A stretch of DNA of 64,000 bases from Acinetobacter pullicarnis (GTDB lineage Bacteria > Pseudomonadota > Gammaproteobacteria > Pseudomonadales > Moraxellaceae): contig NZ_VCMZ01000001.1 of NCBI RefSeq assembly GCF_006352475.1, positions 3,596,001-3,660,000 on the forward strand. The letters run 5' to 3'. Both the position numbers and the translations under genes were made by a program. A model generated the notes under the pieces. That model searched no databases. It had not been told where the DNA came from and worked only from the letters and a program-made list of their open reading frames with translations. Of this stretch, positions 46,436 through 57,306 are shown piece by piece; the stretch's first letter is position 1, and each line of letters opens with the position of its first letter.

Positions 46436-48082
46436 CTAAGGTGTAGAAGCTACAGATACCTCAATCAAGTCAGCATATTGCTTGGTTTGACCATGTAGTT
46501 CTTTTAAGATCCAAAGTTGATGCTCTGCTTCGGCTTTTTTACCGTTAAAGGCTAAGACTCTTGCATATTTTAAGATATCAGAGCTAGAGGCTGAATTCGC
46601 GACCACCCGTTTAAAGTGTTGGAGCTCAGTCTCTGACAACTGACTACGTGGATCAAGTTGAATCCAGCGTAAGCGATCTTTAAATTGAGTGAGCACCCAA
46701 ATCTGCTCCTGCATCTCCAATTGTTCTTCCGCATTTAATTGTTTTTTATACGCCAAACCATTTTGATAGCGATATAAATGATAATCGTGGTAAACAACAG
46801 AGACGAAGATTATCCCCACCACAACAAACAAGCGGAGTAGATTTGGGGGAACGTCAATACTTGGTAAACGTGGATACTGTGCCTGAATCATGCCGAGCAA
46901 AAAGCCCATCGGCAACAGGAAATAAGCATAGTGAATCGGAAACTCAAGCAAGGCATGAATCAAAATTGCACTGACCATCAACATGGCAATAATCGAAACA
47001 CTTTCTTTGGCGCCTTTATTGAGCCAATACAACCAACCTGTCAAATAAAGTAAAATCAATGCGCCAATCGGAATCCCATTCCAGATCAATAGATCCAGCA
47101 CCACATTATGCGCACTCTTATACCATTCATGTGATGGATACAGATCAAAGGCTGCAATTTGCGCCATGCCTGTTTGATTCCAGCCATAGCCAAACCATGG
47201 CTGCTGACCAATCGCCACCAAGCCTTGTGTCCACATATCAAAACGCAAATAGCCCGAAGAGGCACGTTGCACCACCGATGAGGTACTAATCACCTGCTGA
47301 TGTGAGAATGACTCAATCAAGCTATTGATATACGGCAGTAAAAAAATCATCCCCACAAATATACCGACCCAAGCCAAACATTGCAGCATGCTCAAACGCT
47401 TAGAACGGTTAAAGGATTTAATCCCCCAATAGCCCAAGATAAACAATGCCACCACCCATGAAGTACGTGATTGGGTCAGTACAATGGTAAAAATTAGAAC
47501 CAAGCTAATAGGAATCAGTGCAATTTTCGGGCAAAGTCTTTTTTCATATAAATACAGACATGCCAAGACACTCATGGTAAGAAAAGTGGCTAAATTATTG
47601 GGTTGCGCAAAGTTGGCATAAGGACGATTACCCTTTAGGTAATTCATAAAGGGTGCAAAATAGCCAATTAAATGCAGCCATTGCAACACCGCAATCAAAC
47701 TGGATAACAGCCCAACAGCAATTAACAGTAGGCAAAAACGTTTAAACAAGGTTTCGCGTGCTGCTGGATTGAGCGATAGGTTATAACCCGCCACAATCAT
47801 CAGCCAAAAGGACAGCAGATAACCTGTAGTGAGCAAAGCATTACTTAAGTAAAGCACCTGTCCAAAGGCCAATTGCAGCAATGGAATCAGTAACACCCAA
47901 GCCACAAGCCATTGTGGTTTTGCAACTTTAAAGGGTTGCTTGATAAAGGCTCCAAGTAAACTAAACGCCGCGCCAAAAGTCAGCAGCTCACTACCAAAAG
48001 TAGTCCACGGGGTTTTATGAAACGGGAGTAACCACGCTGCAGCAAGCAGTAAGGCGGAGAGAAGTACAAAAAAGGCTCTCAT
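46436..48082 (-). CDS. tfpO: PglL/TfpO-type protein O-oligosaccharyltransferase
   Basis: A 548-residue membrane protein with about ten to twelve hydrophobic segments and a C-terminal soluble tail. The Wzy_C region has SHEWYKSAHNVVLDLLIWNG (near residue 315) with the conserved His, and NRPYANFAQPNNLATFL lies in an earlier loop. Family members transfer lipid-linked glycans to Ser/Thr of pilin in the periplasm. It lies directly after the pilin gene on the same strand, as TfpO does in Acinetobacter, so pilin is the likely substrate. Confidence 0.88.
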   Translation of the reverse strand: MRAFFVLLSALLLAAAWLLPFHKTPWTTFGSELLTFGAAFSLLGAFIKQPFKVAKPQWLVAWVLLIPLLQLAFGQVLYLSNALLTTGYLLSFWLMIVAGYNLSLNPAARETLFKRFCLLLIAVGLLSSLIAVLQWLHLIGYFAPFMNYLKGNRPYANFAQPNNLATFLTMSVLACLYLYEKRLCPKIALIPISLVLIFTIVLTQSRTSWVVALFILGYWGIKSFNRSKRLSMLQCLAWVGIFVGMIFLLPYINSLIESFSHQQVISTSSVVQRASSGYLRFDMWTQGLVAIGQQPWFGYGWNQTGMAQIAAFDLYPSHEWYKSAHNVVLDLLIWNGIPIGALILLYLTGWLYWLNKGAKESVSIIAMLMVSAILIHALLEFPIHYAYFLLPMGFLLGMIQAQYPRLPSIDVPPNLLRLFVVVGIIFVSVVYHDYHLYRYQNGLAYKKQLNAEEQLEMQEQIWVLTQFKDRLRWIQLDPRSQLSETELQHFKRVVANSASSSDILKYARVLAFNGKKAEAEHQLWILKELHGQTKQYADLIEVSVASTP

Positions 48083-48164
48083 AAGACCACAATAAAAAAA
48101 GGATGCCTATTATATACAGCGTTTTCAGCCTTTGCCGAATTGATAACATTTTTAAGCTTCAACA

Positions 48165-48195
48165 AACTAAAAGAGGCATGCTGCCTCTTTTAGTT
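48165..48195 (-). terminator. Hairpin between pilA and tfpO
   Basis: A 14-bp perfect stem AACTAAAAGAGGCA/TGCCTCTTTTAGTT with a 3-base loop. On the minus strand the 3' arm has TTTT inside the stem rather than after it, so termination may be partial, allowing unequal expression of pilA and tfpO. Confidence 0.7.
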
Positions 48196-48249
48196 ATGCT
48201 TTAAGTGATTGTGCTATAGCGCTTGAAACTATGACTTAGTTAAATTAAG

Positions 48250-48747
48250 TTATGGACTCGCTTTTACTGGAAGTGGAGTTGGAGTTCCTTTACTACAGGT
48301 TTTTGGTAAGAACTTTGCATCTATTCCAGGTGATGTACATTCCCACTTATTCACACCACCATTACTTCTCAAATCAAGCCTTAAGACTCCGCCTTTAACC
48401 TCCACTGCTACATTCTCTGTCTTAAATGTAGCAATAATGGAACATCCACCAGCAGCAACGGGTGCCCCGCCTGTTACAACGGATGCGACAAACTGTGTAG
48501 TAATTTCAGGTGCTATACCATATTTAGCAGCGTCTGCTGGAGTAGTGTTGTTCACACACACTCCGTCATTAGCAAAGGCCTCCGTCATCAGTATTTTTAA
48601 TCCCCCTGCCACATTTAATGCGTCAGCAACCTGAGTACGTGCAATATAGTTTTGATAAGCCGGAATGGCAAAGGCTGCCAAAATACCAATGATCGCGACC
48701 ACGATCATCAGTTCGATGAGTGAGAAACCCTTTTGAATTGTTTGCAT
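48250..48747 (-). CDS. pilA: Type IV major pilin PilA
   Basis: A 165-residue type IVa pilin. The leader MQTIQKG is followed by [20 protein letters not shown], with cleavage after Gly7 and Glu at mature position 5. The C-terminal disulfide loop is formed by Cys in KWECTSPG and PKTCSKG. The tail [11 protein letters not shown] after the last Cys contains a Ser next to the C-terminus, the region where TfpO-dependent pilins are glycosylated. The assembly genes pilB-pilC-pilD are 10 kb away. Pilin sequence is variable between strains, so this may be a lineage-specific allele. Confidence 0.92.
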   Translation of the reverse strand: MQTIQKGFSLIELMIVVAIIGILAAFAIPAYQNYIARTQVADALNVAGGLKILMTEAFANDGVCVNNTTPADAAKYGIAPEITTQFVASVVTGGAPVAAGGCSIIATFKTENVAVEVKGGVLRLDLRSNGGVNKWECTSPGIDAKFLPKTCSKGTPTPLPVKASP

Positions 48748-48910
48748 AGAATTATCCTCTACCTTGATGGATGAATAGTGTTGAATGCTTATGATGGGTA
48801 ATGGATCAAGCTCGGCTGAAAACTAAATCCACACTAGAGTAAATTATTTTATTTGTTAATTTTTTCTAAACAATTAATATTTTTTTATAGACCGATAAGC
48901 GTCACAAATG

Positions 48911-48939
48911 AAAAAAAACTGACAAAATTTGTCAGTTTT
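48911..48939 (-). terminator. Terminator of the lemA-TPM cluster
   Basis: Stem AAAACTGACAAA/TTTGTCAGTTTT with flanking A run, read into T on the minus strand, 25 bases past the stop of the 186-residue TPM gene. Confidence 0.78.
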
Positions 48940-48963
48940 AAATTGAACTTAAATATTACGTAT

Positions 48964-49524
48964 TTAGCTGAGAATAATCGGAAGGTCTAACAGTTCATTC
49001 TGTTTGGCAATCTCTGGATGCTGATCAAAGGCATTGAAAATTTTGCCTATTTCAACAATGGCTGTAGATACTGCCGCACGGTAGTCTTTATTTTTAAGCC
49101 CAATCAGTAGATCAGCACACAATTGATCCCAACACTGTTGTGAGGTCAATTGCTGGATGCCACGGTCGATTACAATCTCGACTTTCTGCTCACAGAGATT
49201 GAGGTAGAGCAACACCCCACTGTTATATTCGGTGTCCCATACCCCAAGCTCAGCAAATAGCTGCTCAGCCCTTAACCGAGTATCCATGTGATAGGCCACT
49301 CGACTGGGCATTGCCCCTTCGATCACCACTTGTATTTCACCAACATGGCCTTGTTCAGCCTGCTGCACCACATCGGCAATCGCCAATTGATCCGCTTTGG
49401 AAAAATAGCGCTTACTGGCAGGTAAATAGCAAACATGCTTTAACCAACGCTTTACGCTCGGTTGCACCTGATCTGGCAGTTTGGGTGTCGTGACAATTGT
49501 TGTCGTTTCAGTTTTCGTTACCAT
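48964..49524 (-). CDS. TPM-domain protein
   Basis: A 186-residue protein with a TPM domain: YFSKADQLAIADVVQQAEQG, AMPSRVAYHMDTRLRAEQLF, NSGVLLYLNLCEQKVEIVID and a DRGI segment. Its start overlaps the Gly-rich end of the upstream TPM gene by 7 bases, so the two are coupled. TPM proteins (relatives of the plant TLP18.3 phosphatase) are found with LemA. No signal peptide is obvious. Confidence 0.85.
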   Translation of the reverse strand: MVTKTETTTIVTTPKLPDQVQPSVKRWLKHVCYLPASKRYFSKADQLAIADVVQQAEQGHVGEIQVVIEGAMPSRVAYHMDTRLRAEQLFAELGVWDTEYNSGVLLYLNLCEQKVEIVIDRGIQQLTSQQCWDQLCADLLIGLKNKDYRAAVSTAIVEIGKIFNAFDQHPEIAKQNELLDLPIILS

Positions 49525-50549
49525 GAGCCTGATGCCCCTCCACCGCCAAAGCGTCCACCACCACCGCCATAACCACCGCTGCTTCCACCACCACGGCCTC
49601 CACCGCCTCCACCACGACCTGAGAGCACCGCCTGTAAGATCAGTTGCGCCAGAGGTGTGACAATTAGGAAAAATAAGCCAAAACCAACCAATAAACTGGT
49701 GATAAAGCCCGAACCGTAAATCATTCCAGCGGCAAAGCCTGTGACACCAGACGTTGCAGCACTGACTTTTTTACCGACCGCCATTGAGGCAAAAGTCCCA
49801 ATAAAAAAGATCACAAGACCAGTGCTCATGATCTTATCTTTGGCCTTTTGCTCACTCACTGCTTGTTGCTGACGTTGCTGTAATTCTTCTGCGGCTTGCT
49901 TGGCAATTTGTGGATCCAAATTGAGAATTTGTTCAATTTCACTTAAGGCTTGTTGTATACCCAATGCAAATTGACCTTGTTTAAATGCAGGTGTAACTTG
50001 ATTTCTAATAATCTGCCCCACCACAATATCGGGCAGTACACCTTCAAGGCCATAGCCTGTCGCAATATGAATGCGACGATCATCTACTGCCACGGCAATC
50101 ACCACACCATTGTCGGTCTTATTAGAACCCAGTTTCCACTGCTCCCCAACACGCATGGCGAAATCAAAAATACTTTCTGGCCCCGTACTGCGCACAATCA
50201 CAATCCCAACTTGTGCTTTACCCTGCTGATAAAGCTGCAATATCTGCTGACTCAGCTGTTGCTTTTCTGCAGGGCTAAGAATATTGGCTTGATCGATGAT
50301 GGGACTATTTAAATTGGATAAGGTGACTAAACTGTCACTGCCTGCTGTATTGGCAACGTCAGTTGAGGCTACATCTAACGAGGTATTTGCTTGTCGCTGA
50401 TCTGCTAGATGCGCATTTTGTACCGCACCTGCTGTAATATCTGATTCAGCCTGTACCGACAGTTGCAGGCTGAAAAATAGCATGAAGACAAGTACCAATC
50501 GCACCATCAGGTTCACTTGACGCACAAGAAATTGAGTAAAATCTGACAT
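49518..50549 (-). CDS. TPM-domain membrane protein with Gly-rich tail (YgcG family)
   Basis: A 343-residue protein: an N-terminal signal/membrane segment (LVLVFMLFFSLQLSVQA), a TPM domain (about residues 80-210; QANILSPAEKQQLSQQI, RVGEQWKLG, VVIAVAVDDRRIHIATGYG), two membrane helices (about 245-305) and a Gly/Ser-rich tail ending GRFGGGGASGSW. This is the YgcG-type layout. It lies between lemA and the second TPM gene in one operon. Confidence 0.88.
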   Translation of the reverse strand: MSDFTQFLVRQVNLMVRLVLVFMLFFSLQLSVQAESDITAGAVQNAHLADQRQANTSLDVASTDVANTAGSDSLVTLSNLNSPIIDQANILSPAEKQQLSQQILQLYQQGKAQVGIVIVRSTGPESIFDFAMRVGEQWKLGSNKTDNGVVIAVAVDDRRIHIATGYGLEGVLPDIVVGQIIRNQVTPAFKQGQFALGIQQALSEIEQILNLDPQIAKQAAEELQQRQQQAVSEQKAKDKIMSTGLVIFFIGTFASMAVGKKVSAATSGVTGFAAGMIYGSGFITSLLVGFGLFFLIVTPLAQLILQAVLSGRGGGGGGRGGGSSGGYGGGGGRFGGGGASGSW

Positions 50550-50588
50550 TAATTCATCCTTATTTTACTTGTGATGCATGCTATAGAC

Positions 50589-51179
50589 TTATTCAAACTG
50601 CACGGTTGGGGCTTTGTCTGCACCACTTTCCGCTTGGAAGTTTGGCTTGGCTTTCATACCAATCACTTTAGCAGTCATGACTTGCGGGAACTGGCGAACA
50701 TAGGTGTTGTAATCTTGCACCGTGCTAATGTAGCGGGTACGCGCTACTCCAATACGATTTTCAGTACCTTCAAGCTGGATCTGCAAATCACGGAATTGCT
50801 CATTGGCTTTTAAGTCCGGATAGTTTTCACTCACCGCCAACAGACGTGACAATGCGCCCGACATTTGTGCTTGTGCTTGTTGATACTTCTGAAACAGTTC
50901 TGGATCTTCGAGTACTTCTTTATCGACTTTAATGCCTGCAACATTGGCACGCGCCTCAGTGACTTCAGTCAGAACCGTTTGCTCATGCTTGGCATAACCT
51001 TTCACCACGTTGACTAAGTTGGGTACCAAGTCTGTCCGACGTTGATATTGGTTTTGCACTTCAGACCACGATGCAATCACCGCCTCATCTTTGGCTTGTA
51101 AGGTGTTATAACCACAGCCAGAGAAAATCAGTGTACTACTCAACGTCATGGTCAATACGGCTTTCTTGATCAAGTTCAT
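50589..51179 (-). CDS. lemA: LemA family lipoprotein
   Basis: A 196-residue LemA protein: lipoprotein signal with lipobox FSGC (Cys22), then long helices with the signature QNQYQRRTDLVPNLVNVVKG near residue 43 and LKANEQFRDLQIQLEGTENR near 123. LemA anchors TPM partners in the envelope; the two TPM genes follow directly on the same strand. Confidence 0.93.
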   Translation of the reverse strand: MNLIKKAVLTMTLSSTLIFSGCGYNTLQAKDEAVIASWSEVQNQYQRRTDLVPNLVNVVKGYAKHEQTVLTEVTEARANVAGIKVDKEVLEDPELFQKYQQAQAQMSGALSRLLAVSENYPDLKANEQFRDLQIQLEGTENRIGVARTRYISTVQDYNTYVRQFPQVMTAKVIGMKAKPNFQAESGADKAPTVQFE

Positions 51180-51528
51180 CTCATCGTCCCCAAAGTATTT
51201 GCTTGTATTTATTCAGATTAAAAAGATTTTAACCTATAGATTCTAACGAAAAGATCTAAAAGTTTTGTTTCATTTCTGCGTCATCAAAGTCCAGCATTGT
51301 TTAACTTTTCCCACAGCAGATGTGATCTGCCATCCCCATCTTATATCACATCGGCATCTCAATCTAATGTTGACATAGCTGTCTCTGATCACGGTAAGGC
51401 CATGGGTTAACCTGCTCATGATTCAAATATAACCTACAAATAAACAAATCTTGCGCACACAAAAAAGCCACCCTGAGGTGGCTTCAATCTTTTGGTTTAG
51501 AGCTGTCTAAATATTTTCAAGCTTTAAT
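51180..51528. other. Gene-free 349-base stretch with rbfA terminator
   Basis: Holds the lemA promoter region and, at 51461-51486, the stem AAGCCACC/GGTGGCTT with an A6/T6 run on the minus strand, the terminator of the rimP-nusA-infB-rbfA operon. Nothing else is seen. Confidence 0.6.
51461..51486 (-). terminator. Terminator of the rimP-rbfA operon
   Basis: An 8-bp stem GAAGCCACC-type with a 4-base loop and six T on the minus strand, 43 bases past the rbfA stop codon. Confidence 0.85.
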
Positions 51529-51930
51529 TTAGGCTTGATCTTCGTCTTCACGCTCAGGTAAGTCTTTCACTGCTTCCGCAATGAGACCAAACATATAGTT
51601 ACCATATGCATTGGTTTTGTCGTAATGAAAACGTAAACGTGGCGTTATACGTGTCTTTAAACGACGACTTAATTCTTGACGCAAAAAACCAGAAGCTTTA
51701 TTTAGAATGTCTAAAGTATCTTTGTGTGCTTGCTCATTTTGATCATTTTCAAGTTCACGGCCCATCACGGTTACGTAGATATCAGCATAACCTAGATCTG
51801 GACTGACCTTGACCGCAGAGATGGTCACAAGACCACCTAAGCGCGGATCTTTGAGCTCTTGGCGAATAAGTTCTGACAACTCACGTTGTACAGTATCACC
51901 CATTCGCTTAAGACGCTGACTTCCAGCCAT
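51529..51930 (-). CDS. rbfA: Ribosome-binding factor A
   Basis: A 133-residue KH-like protein with RMGDTVQRELSELIRQELKD at the N-terminus and RITPRLRFHYDKT near residue 95, as in all RbfA. It binds the immature 30S subunit and helps 16S rRNA 5'-end maturation. Its ATG shares a base with the infB stop codon, so it is translated with infB. Confidence 0.96.
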   Translation of the reverse strand: MAGSQRLKRMGDTVQRELSELIRQELKDPRLGGLVTISAVKVSPDLGYADIYVTVMGRELENDQNEQAHKDTLDILNKASGFLRQELSRRLKTRITPRLRFHYDKTNAYGNYMFGLIAEAVKDLPEREDEDQA

Positions 51931-54626
51931 TAAAGACTCCGTTTAACCATTTGAACACTATAGACTTCGATTTTATCGAGTTCTTTAATGTCGTTATAAC
52001 CTTTCACCGCTAAACCACACTCAATACCAGCGCGGACATCGTCAACCACTTCTTTATAACGACGGAGTGATTCGAGTTCACCTTGGAACACCACCACATC
52101 ATCACGTAGAACGCGAATTGGTTTGTTACGGTAGATAACACCTTCCATAACCATACAACCCGCTGCAGCACCGAACTTACTTGAACGGAATACGTTACGA
52201 ACTTGTGCAACACCCAGAATCGTTTCACGATGCTCTGGTGCCAACTTACCGCTCATTGCGTTTTTCACGTCATCAATCAATTCATAGATGATGCTGTAGT
52301 AACGAATATCGATACCGTCTTGGTCAGACTTCTGACGTGCAGTTGTATCGGCACGTACGTTGAAGCCAAGCAATACGCCATCAGAAGATTCAGCAAGGGT
52401 CACGTCAGACTCGGTGATTGCACCAACACCTGAACCGATGATCACAACTTTCACTTCATCTGTAGAAAGATCGTTCAAGGCAACTGTAAGTGCTTCCAAG
52501 GTACCACGAACATCGGTTTTCAATACGATATTGACGGCTGGTACATCTTTTTTGCCCATCGACGCCATGATGTTCTCAAGACGCATTGCGCTTTGACGTT
52601 CAAGACGTTTTTGACGCTCACGATCTGAACGTGCATCGGCAACTTCACGGGCTTTTTTCTCGTCGGTTACAACAAGAACTTCATCACCCGCCATTGGCGC
52701 TTCAGGTAAACCTAAAACTTCAACAGGAATAGATGGGCCAGCAGATTGAATACGGTTACCATTTTCATCGATCATGGCACGTACACGACCATGTGCAGAA
52801 CCTGCAAGTACCAAGTCGCCTACACGTAAAGTACCGTTTTGAATCAACATCGAAGTTACAGCACCGCGATTTTTATCAATACGCGACTCAATTACAACAC
52901 CTTGTGCAGCACCTTCAGCAGAAGCTTTCAGTTCGAGCATTTCAGCTTGGATTGAGATCAAATCGAGTAAATCGTCGATACCCGCACCACTATGTGCCGA
53001 CACCATTGCCACTGGAACGTCACCGCCCCATTGTTCAGGCACGATTTGTTTTGCAGTTAACTCATTTAAGACGCGATCTGGATCTGCAGATTCTTTGTCC
53101 ATTTTGTTAATGGCAACAATGATTGGAGTACCAGCAGCACGTGCATGGTCAATCGCTTCAGCAGTTTGTGGCATTACACCATCATCCGCTGCAACAACAA
53201 GCACCACGATATCCGTTGCTTTCGCACCACGTGAACGCATGGCCGTAAATGCCGCATGTCCAGGAGTATCGAGGAACGTGATAATGCCTTTTTCAGTTTT
53301 AACGTGGTAAGCACCGATATGCTGTGTAATCCCGCCTGCTTCACCAGAAGCAACTTTAGAGCGACGAATACGGTCAAGCAATGATGTTTTACCATGGTCA
53401 ACGTGACCCATAATGGTAACAACAGGTGGACGCGTTGTTTGTACGCCACGTGCTTCTTCAGCTGCTTCAAGTAGGTTGTCTTCTGCTTGAGTATCTGAAA
53501 CCAAAATTGGGTTATGGCCCATTTCTTCAACCACGAGAGATGCAATTTCTTGATCAATCGCTTGGTTTTGCGTCACTAACTCACCCATTTTCATGAGTGA
53601 TTTAATCACTTCACGCACTTTAACTGCCATTTTCTGAGCAAGATCGGCAACCACAATGGTTTCGCCAATTTCTACATCGTAGACTTGCTTTTTAACTGGT
53701 TTTTCAAAGCCATGCTTATTTGATTGGCTGGTTTTTAGACCACGTTTATGTTGATTATGGCTAAAGTTTTGCTCTTCTTGACCACGACGTCCGCCTTTTT
53801 TAGCAGAGCGTGGATTAGTTGAGTTGGTACCGCGTTTGATTTCACGGTCTTCTTTCGCAAATGAATCTTCATAAGCCTGACCAACCAAGCCAGCTGCAAG
53901 TGGTGAATCATCTACAACACGAATGGTTGCAGTTGCATCATCACTTGAGTATTTGGTTGCCATTTGACGCATTTGCTCAAGCGTGCGCTGTTGCGCTTCT
54001 TCAGCCGACTTACGACGAACTGCTTCTTCAGTTGCTTTTAACTGTGCAGCTTGTACTTCGCGTGCTTTTTTCTGTTCTGCAGTTTCAGTCGGTTTAACCA
54101 CAGCCTTCACAATCGGCTTGTTGGTTGAACGACGTTTCACTACAACTTCTGCTTTTTGAGATACTTTGTGTGCAGTTTCTTTTTTCTGTGCAGCACGCAT
54201 GGCATCTAAAGTTGCACTTGCTTTATTTTCAGCAGGTGCTGCAGAAGCAACTTGTGACTTTTGATCAGCAAAGAATTTTGCATCTGCATCTGCCTTGGCG
54301 CGTGCTTCAGCTTTAATCTGTTCAGGATCCGGCTTAGTAAAAGTATGCTTTTTGCGTACTTCTACATTAATAGTTTTCGCTTTCCCTGAGGTACTCGCAA
54401 CTTTAGCGGTACTGGTGGTTTTACGTTTCAACGTGATTTTTCCTGCATTGCCGCCTGGCTGACTTTGACCTCGAGTAAGGTGAGCCATCAAACGATCTTG
54501 CTGTTCATTGCTGATAGAATCATCAGCATTTTTTTGTGGTAGCCCTGCTTCACGCACTTGATCCAGAAGTTTTTCTACTGGGAGTCCTACCTTGACCGCT
54601 AACTCTTGAACTGACTTATCCGTCAT
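51930..54626 (-). CDS. infB: Translation initiation factor IF-2
   Basis: An 898-residue GTPase. N-terminal IF2_N domain (residues 1-55), a long Ala/Lys-rich linker (about 70-300), a second IF2_N region (near 320), then the G domain with [11 protein letters not shown] (G1), DTPGHAAFT (G3) and NKMDK (G4), and two C-terminal beta-barrel domains. It places fMet-tRNA on the 30S subunit. It lies 14 bases after nusA. Confidence 0.97.
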   Translation of the reverse strand: MTDKSVQELAVKVGLPVEKLLDQVREAGLPQKNADDSISNEQQDRLMAHLTRGQSQPGGNAGKITLKRKTTSTAKVASTSGKAKTINVEVRKKHTFTKPDPEQIKAEARAKADADAKFFADQKSQVASAAPAENKASATLDAMRAAQKKETAHKVSQKAEVVVKRRSTNKPIVKAVVKPTETAEQKKAREVQAAQLKATEEAVRRKSAEEAQQRTLEQMRQMATKYSSDDATATIRVVDDSPLAAGLVGQAYEDSFAKEDREIKRGTNSTNPRSAKKGGRRGQEEQNFSHNQHKRGLKTSQSNKHGFEKPVKKQVYDVEIGETIVVADLAQKMAVKVREVIKSLMKMGELVTQNQAIDQEIASLVVEEMGHNPILVSDTQAEDNLLEAAEEARGVQTTRPPVVTIMGHVDHGKTSLLDRIRRSKVASGEAGGITQHIGAYHVKTEKGIITFLDTPGHAAFTAMRSRGAKATDIVVLVVAADDGVMPQTAEAIDHARAAGTPIIVAINKMDKESADPDRVLNELTAKQIVPEQWGGDVPVAMVSAHSGAGIDDLLDLISIQAEMLELKASAEGAAQGVVIESRIDKNRGAVTSMLIQNGTLRVGDLVLAGSAHGRVRAMIDENGNRIQSAGPSIPVEVLGLPEAPMAGDEVLVVTDEKKAREVADARSDRERQKRLERQSAMRLENIMASMGKKDVPAVNIVLKTDVRGTLEALTVALNDLSTDEVKVVIIGSGVGAITESDVTLAESSDGVLLGFNVRADTTARQKSDQDGIDIRYYSIIYELIDDVKNAMSGKLAPEHRETILGVAQVRNVFRSSKFGAAAGCMVMEGVIYRNKPIRVLRDDVVVFQGELESLRRYKEVVDDVRAGIECGLAVKGYNDIKELDKIEVYSVQMVKRSL

Positions 54627-54640
54627 GTATTACCTCCTAG

Positions 54641-56125
54641 TTAATTAAACCATGATTCACGTGCCTTCATGATGAACTGACCAGCTTTCTCAGCACCTAG
54701 ACCCTCGATATCTTCAATATCGTCGGTTGCTTGATCGGCTAAGTCATCTACAGTTACAACACCACGTTGGGCTAATGCATATGCGATCTCAGCGCTCATT
54801 CCTTCCATTGCTAGAAGTTCTGGGCTTGGATCTTGAGTGTTCTCTTGCTGTTGCAATGCATCAGCGAGAGTCGCTTCTTTGGCACGGCTCTGTAACATTT
54901 CAACCAATTCAGCATCAAGCTCAATCTCGTCAAATGTTTCTGCAGGAACATAAGCAATTTCTTCAAGTGAAGTAAAGCCCATTTCCACCAAGGCCATCGC
55001 CAAGTCATCTTCAATATCTAAACGTGCAGTAAACATGTCTAAATACTGTTGCGCTTCACTTTGTTGACGAGCACGGTACTCATCTTCAAGCATCATGTCC
55101 AGTTTATAACCTGTCAATTCAGATGCTAAACGAACATTTTGTCCTTGAGAACCGATGGCACGTGCCAGTTGGTCACTGGTTGCAAAAATAATATCTGCAG
55201 TACGCTCTTCTTCATCAATGACAATACCTGACACATCAGCAGGTTCTAAAGCGCTGGCGATGTATTGAGCAGGATCATCAGACCATACCACTACATCAAT
55301 ACGTTCACCATTTAATTCTTGCTGTACAGCTTGGATACGTGTACCACGCATACCAATACATGCACCGACTGGATCAATACGATGATCGTTGGTTTTCACC
55401 GCGATTTTCGCACGTACACCCGGTTGACGAGCTGCCGCTTTAATTTCAATGATTTCTTCAGAAATTTCAGGAATTTCTTTTTTCATCAACGCGATAAGCA
55501 TTTCAGGTTTCGCACGTGACAACACCAGTTGTGCACCGCGACCTTCACGATTCACGTTATGTAAAATAGCGTTAATACGTTGCTTAGGACGAAGAACTTC
55601 TTTAGGAATCATTTCTTCACGGGCTAAATACGCTTCCGCATTATCCCCTAAATCGATGATAAAACCATCTTTGGTTTGTTTTTTAACTTCGCCGTAAATG
55701 AGTTCACCCACTTTCGACTCGTAAGCATCAGCAATCAGTGCACGCTCAGCTTCGCGAATTTTTTGCACAATCACTTGTTTTGCAATTTGTGCAGCAATAC
55801 GACCGAATTCAATCGACTCGACCTCAAGTTCGCGTACATCACCAATTGACCATTCTTCTGGATTTAAATCAGAAATGGCATCCTGGCAAGCAGGCATTTC
55901 ATGATCTTCATCAGCAACAACCGTCCATTGACGGAAAGTGCTGTATTCACCCGTTTTACGGTCAATTTCTACACGAAGTTGCGCTTCTTCAGCATGCGTA
56001 CCTTCATAGAATTTTTTCTTCGTTGCAGCCACTAACGCTTGTTCTAGCGCTTCGAAGATTGCCTCACGACTAACACCTTTTTCATTACTAACCGTTTCAG
56101 CGACGGTAAGAATTTCGCGGCCCAT
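54641..56125 (-). CDS. nusA: Transcription termination/antitermination factor NusA
   Basis: A 494-residue protein of normal length: an N-terminal RNA-polymerase-binding domain (1-125), an S1 domain (about 135-200), two KH domains (about 205-345; VGACIGMRGTRIQAVQQEL and AIGSQGQNVRLASEL) and two acidic C-terminal repeats (about 360-490). It modulates pausing and antitermination. Third gene of the minus-strand operon order rimP, nusA, infB, rbfA. Confidence 0.97.
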   Translation of the reverse strand: MGREILTVAETVSNEKGVSREAIFEALEQALVAATKKKFYEGTHAEEAQLRVEIDRKTGEYSTFRQWTVVADEDHEMPACQDAISDLNPEEWSIGDVRELEVESIEFGRIAAQIAKQVIVQKIREAERALIADAYESKVGELIYGEVKKQTKDGFIIDLGDNAEAYLAREEMIPKEVLRPKQRINAILHNVNREGRGAQLVLSRAKPEMLIALMKKEIPEISEEIIEIKAAARQPGVRAKIAVKTNDHRIDPVGACIGMRGTRIQAVQQELNGERIDVVVWSDDPAQYIASALEPADVSGIVIDEEERTADIIFATSDQLARAIGSQGQNVRLASELTGYKLDMMLEDEYRARQQSEAQQYLDMFTARLDIEDDLAMALVEMGFTSLEEIAYVPAETFDEIELDAELVEMLQSRAKEATLADALQQQENTQDPSPELLAMEGMSAEIAYALAQRGVVTVDDLADQATDDIEDIEGLGAEKAGQFIMKARESWFN

Positions 56126-56161
56126 AAGTCACCTACTCTTCAAATTCTTATTAATTAAAAT

Positions 56162-56686
56162 TTAGTCTTGGAAGATCAAATTCGCTTTGTCTATGTTGTT
56201 GCTGTCAATTTCCAGCACCTGTTGCTTCTCAACTTCGACTTGAATTAATTCACGCTCGATATCAACAGATAACAATTTCGCTTGAAACTTACGTCGATTT
56301 TCAACTGCTGAAATCAAGCGCAACGCGATTTGTTGTCCAATATAATCTTGCATTTGGTTTAATTGGAAGAAAGGGCGATCCCAACCTGGAGAGGATACTT
56401 CTAATGCATATTCACCAGAAATAGGATCATGGACATCGAGTATTGCACCCACTTGCTGAGTGACGCGTACGCAGTCTTGTACACCAATACCACGACCTAA
56501 CTCTTCTTCACCATCTTCGTTAATTACTGGCTCAGCATTCGCATCAATGCTTCTATCTATGTAGATACGTAATAACGAACGTTTACCTTGAGGAACAAAA
56601 TCAATTCCCCAAAGCTCAACATCACAAGCATTTACTGCTGGAGCAATTAAATCTTGTAATACTTGGGTTTTATTTGATAGCTTCAT
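56162..56686 (-). CDS. rimP: Ribosome maturation factor RimP
   Basis: A 174-residue protein with [15 protein letters not shown] and [15 protein letters not shown], the RimP signatures. It acts in 30S maturation. An insertion of acidic residues ([14 protein letters not shown], about residues 55-68) is typical of Acinetobacter/Moraxellaceae. First protein gene of the nusA operon; 36 bases separate it from nusA. Confidence 0.95.
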   Translation of the reverse strand: MKLSNKTQVLQDLIAPAVNACDVELWGIDFVPQGKRSLLRIYIDRSIDANAEPVINEDGEEELGRGIGVQDCVRVTQQVGAILDVHDPISGEYALEVSSPGWDRPFFQLNQMQDYIGQQIALRLISAVENRRKFQAKLLSVDIERELIQVEVEKQQVLEIDSNNIDKANLIFQD

Positions 56687-56796
56687 TTACTCTCGTCATT
56701 TTTTGCGCAGTGCAGCCGACCGGTGGGTCGACACCAATTTACTATAGTGCAGCATAATTATTTGACCAATTGATGTCGACACTACACGATAGCCAA

Positions 56797-56822
56797 TAAA
56801 AAAGGGCGTTAATCGCCCCTAT
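56797..56822 (-). terminator. Terminator after tRNA-fMet
   Basis: A GC-rich stem GGGCG/CGCCC with a 5-base loop and T6 on the minus strand, about 70 bases past the 3' end of the promoter-distal tRNA-fMet. Confidence 0.7.
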
Positions 56823-56889
56823 TATTGCACAGAAAGTTAAAGTCCACTGTGCAAAAAGGCCCACCTATTTGTGAGCCCTCTTAGAAACT

Positions 56890-56966
<77 letters not shown>

Positions 56967-57056
56967 TCAACGTGCAAATATTATATACAATAAATAAATA
57001 AATTCAACCGAAGTATTTACTCATTACATCTGATTTAAGTTGCACCTTAAATCAAT

Positions 57057-57133
<77 letters not shown>

Positions 57134-57169
57134 TCCAAAGCTGCTTGCATCAACGATCTGGTTTATCGT

Positions 57170-57254
57170 TGGTGCGGAAGGGGGGACTTGAACCCCCACG
57201 CCCGAAGGCACTACCACCTCAAGGTAGCGTGTCTACCAATTCCACCACCACCGC
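57170..57254 (-). tRNA. tRNA-Leu(GAG)
   Basis: An 85-base class II tRNA with encoded CCA. The acceptor GCGGTGG is followed by the anticodon arm CTACC-TTGAGGT-GGTAG (anticodon GAG), a variable arm TGCCCGAAGGGCG and a T arm GGGGGTTCAAGTCCCCC. It lies between secG and the tRNA-fMet genes. Confidence 0.96.
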
Positions 57255-57306
57255 AGCTGCACGCATTCTAGTGCTTTCATTTCTAAATTGAAAGCAAAAT
57301 CTACAT

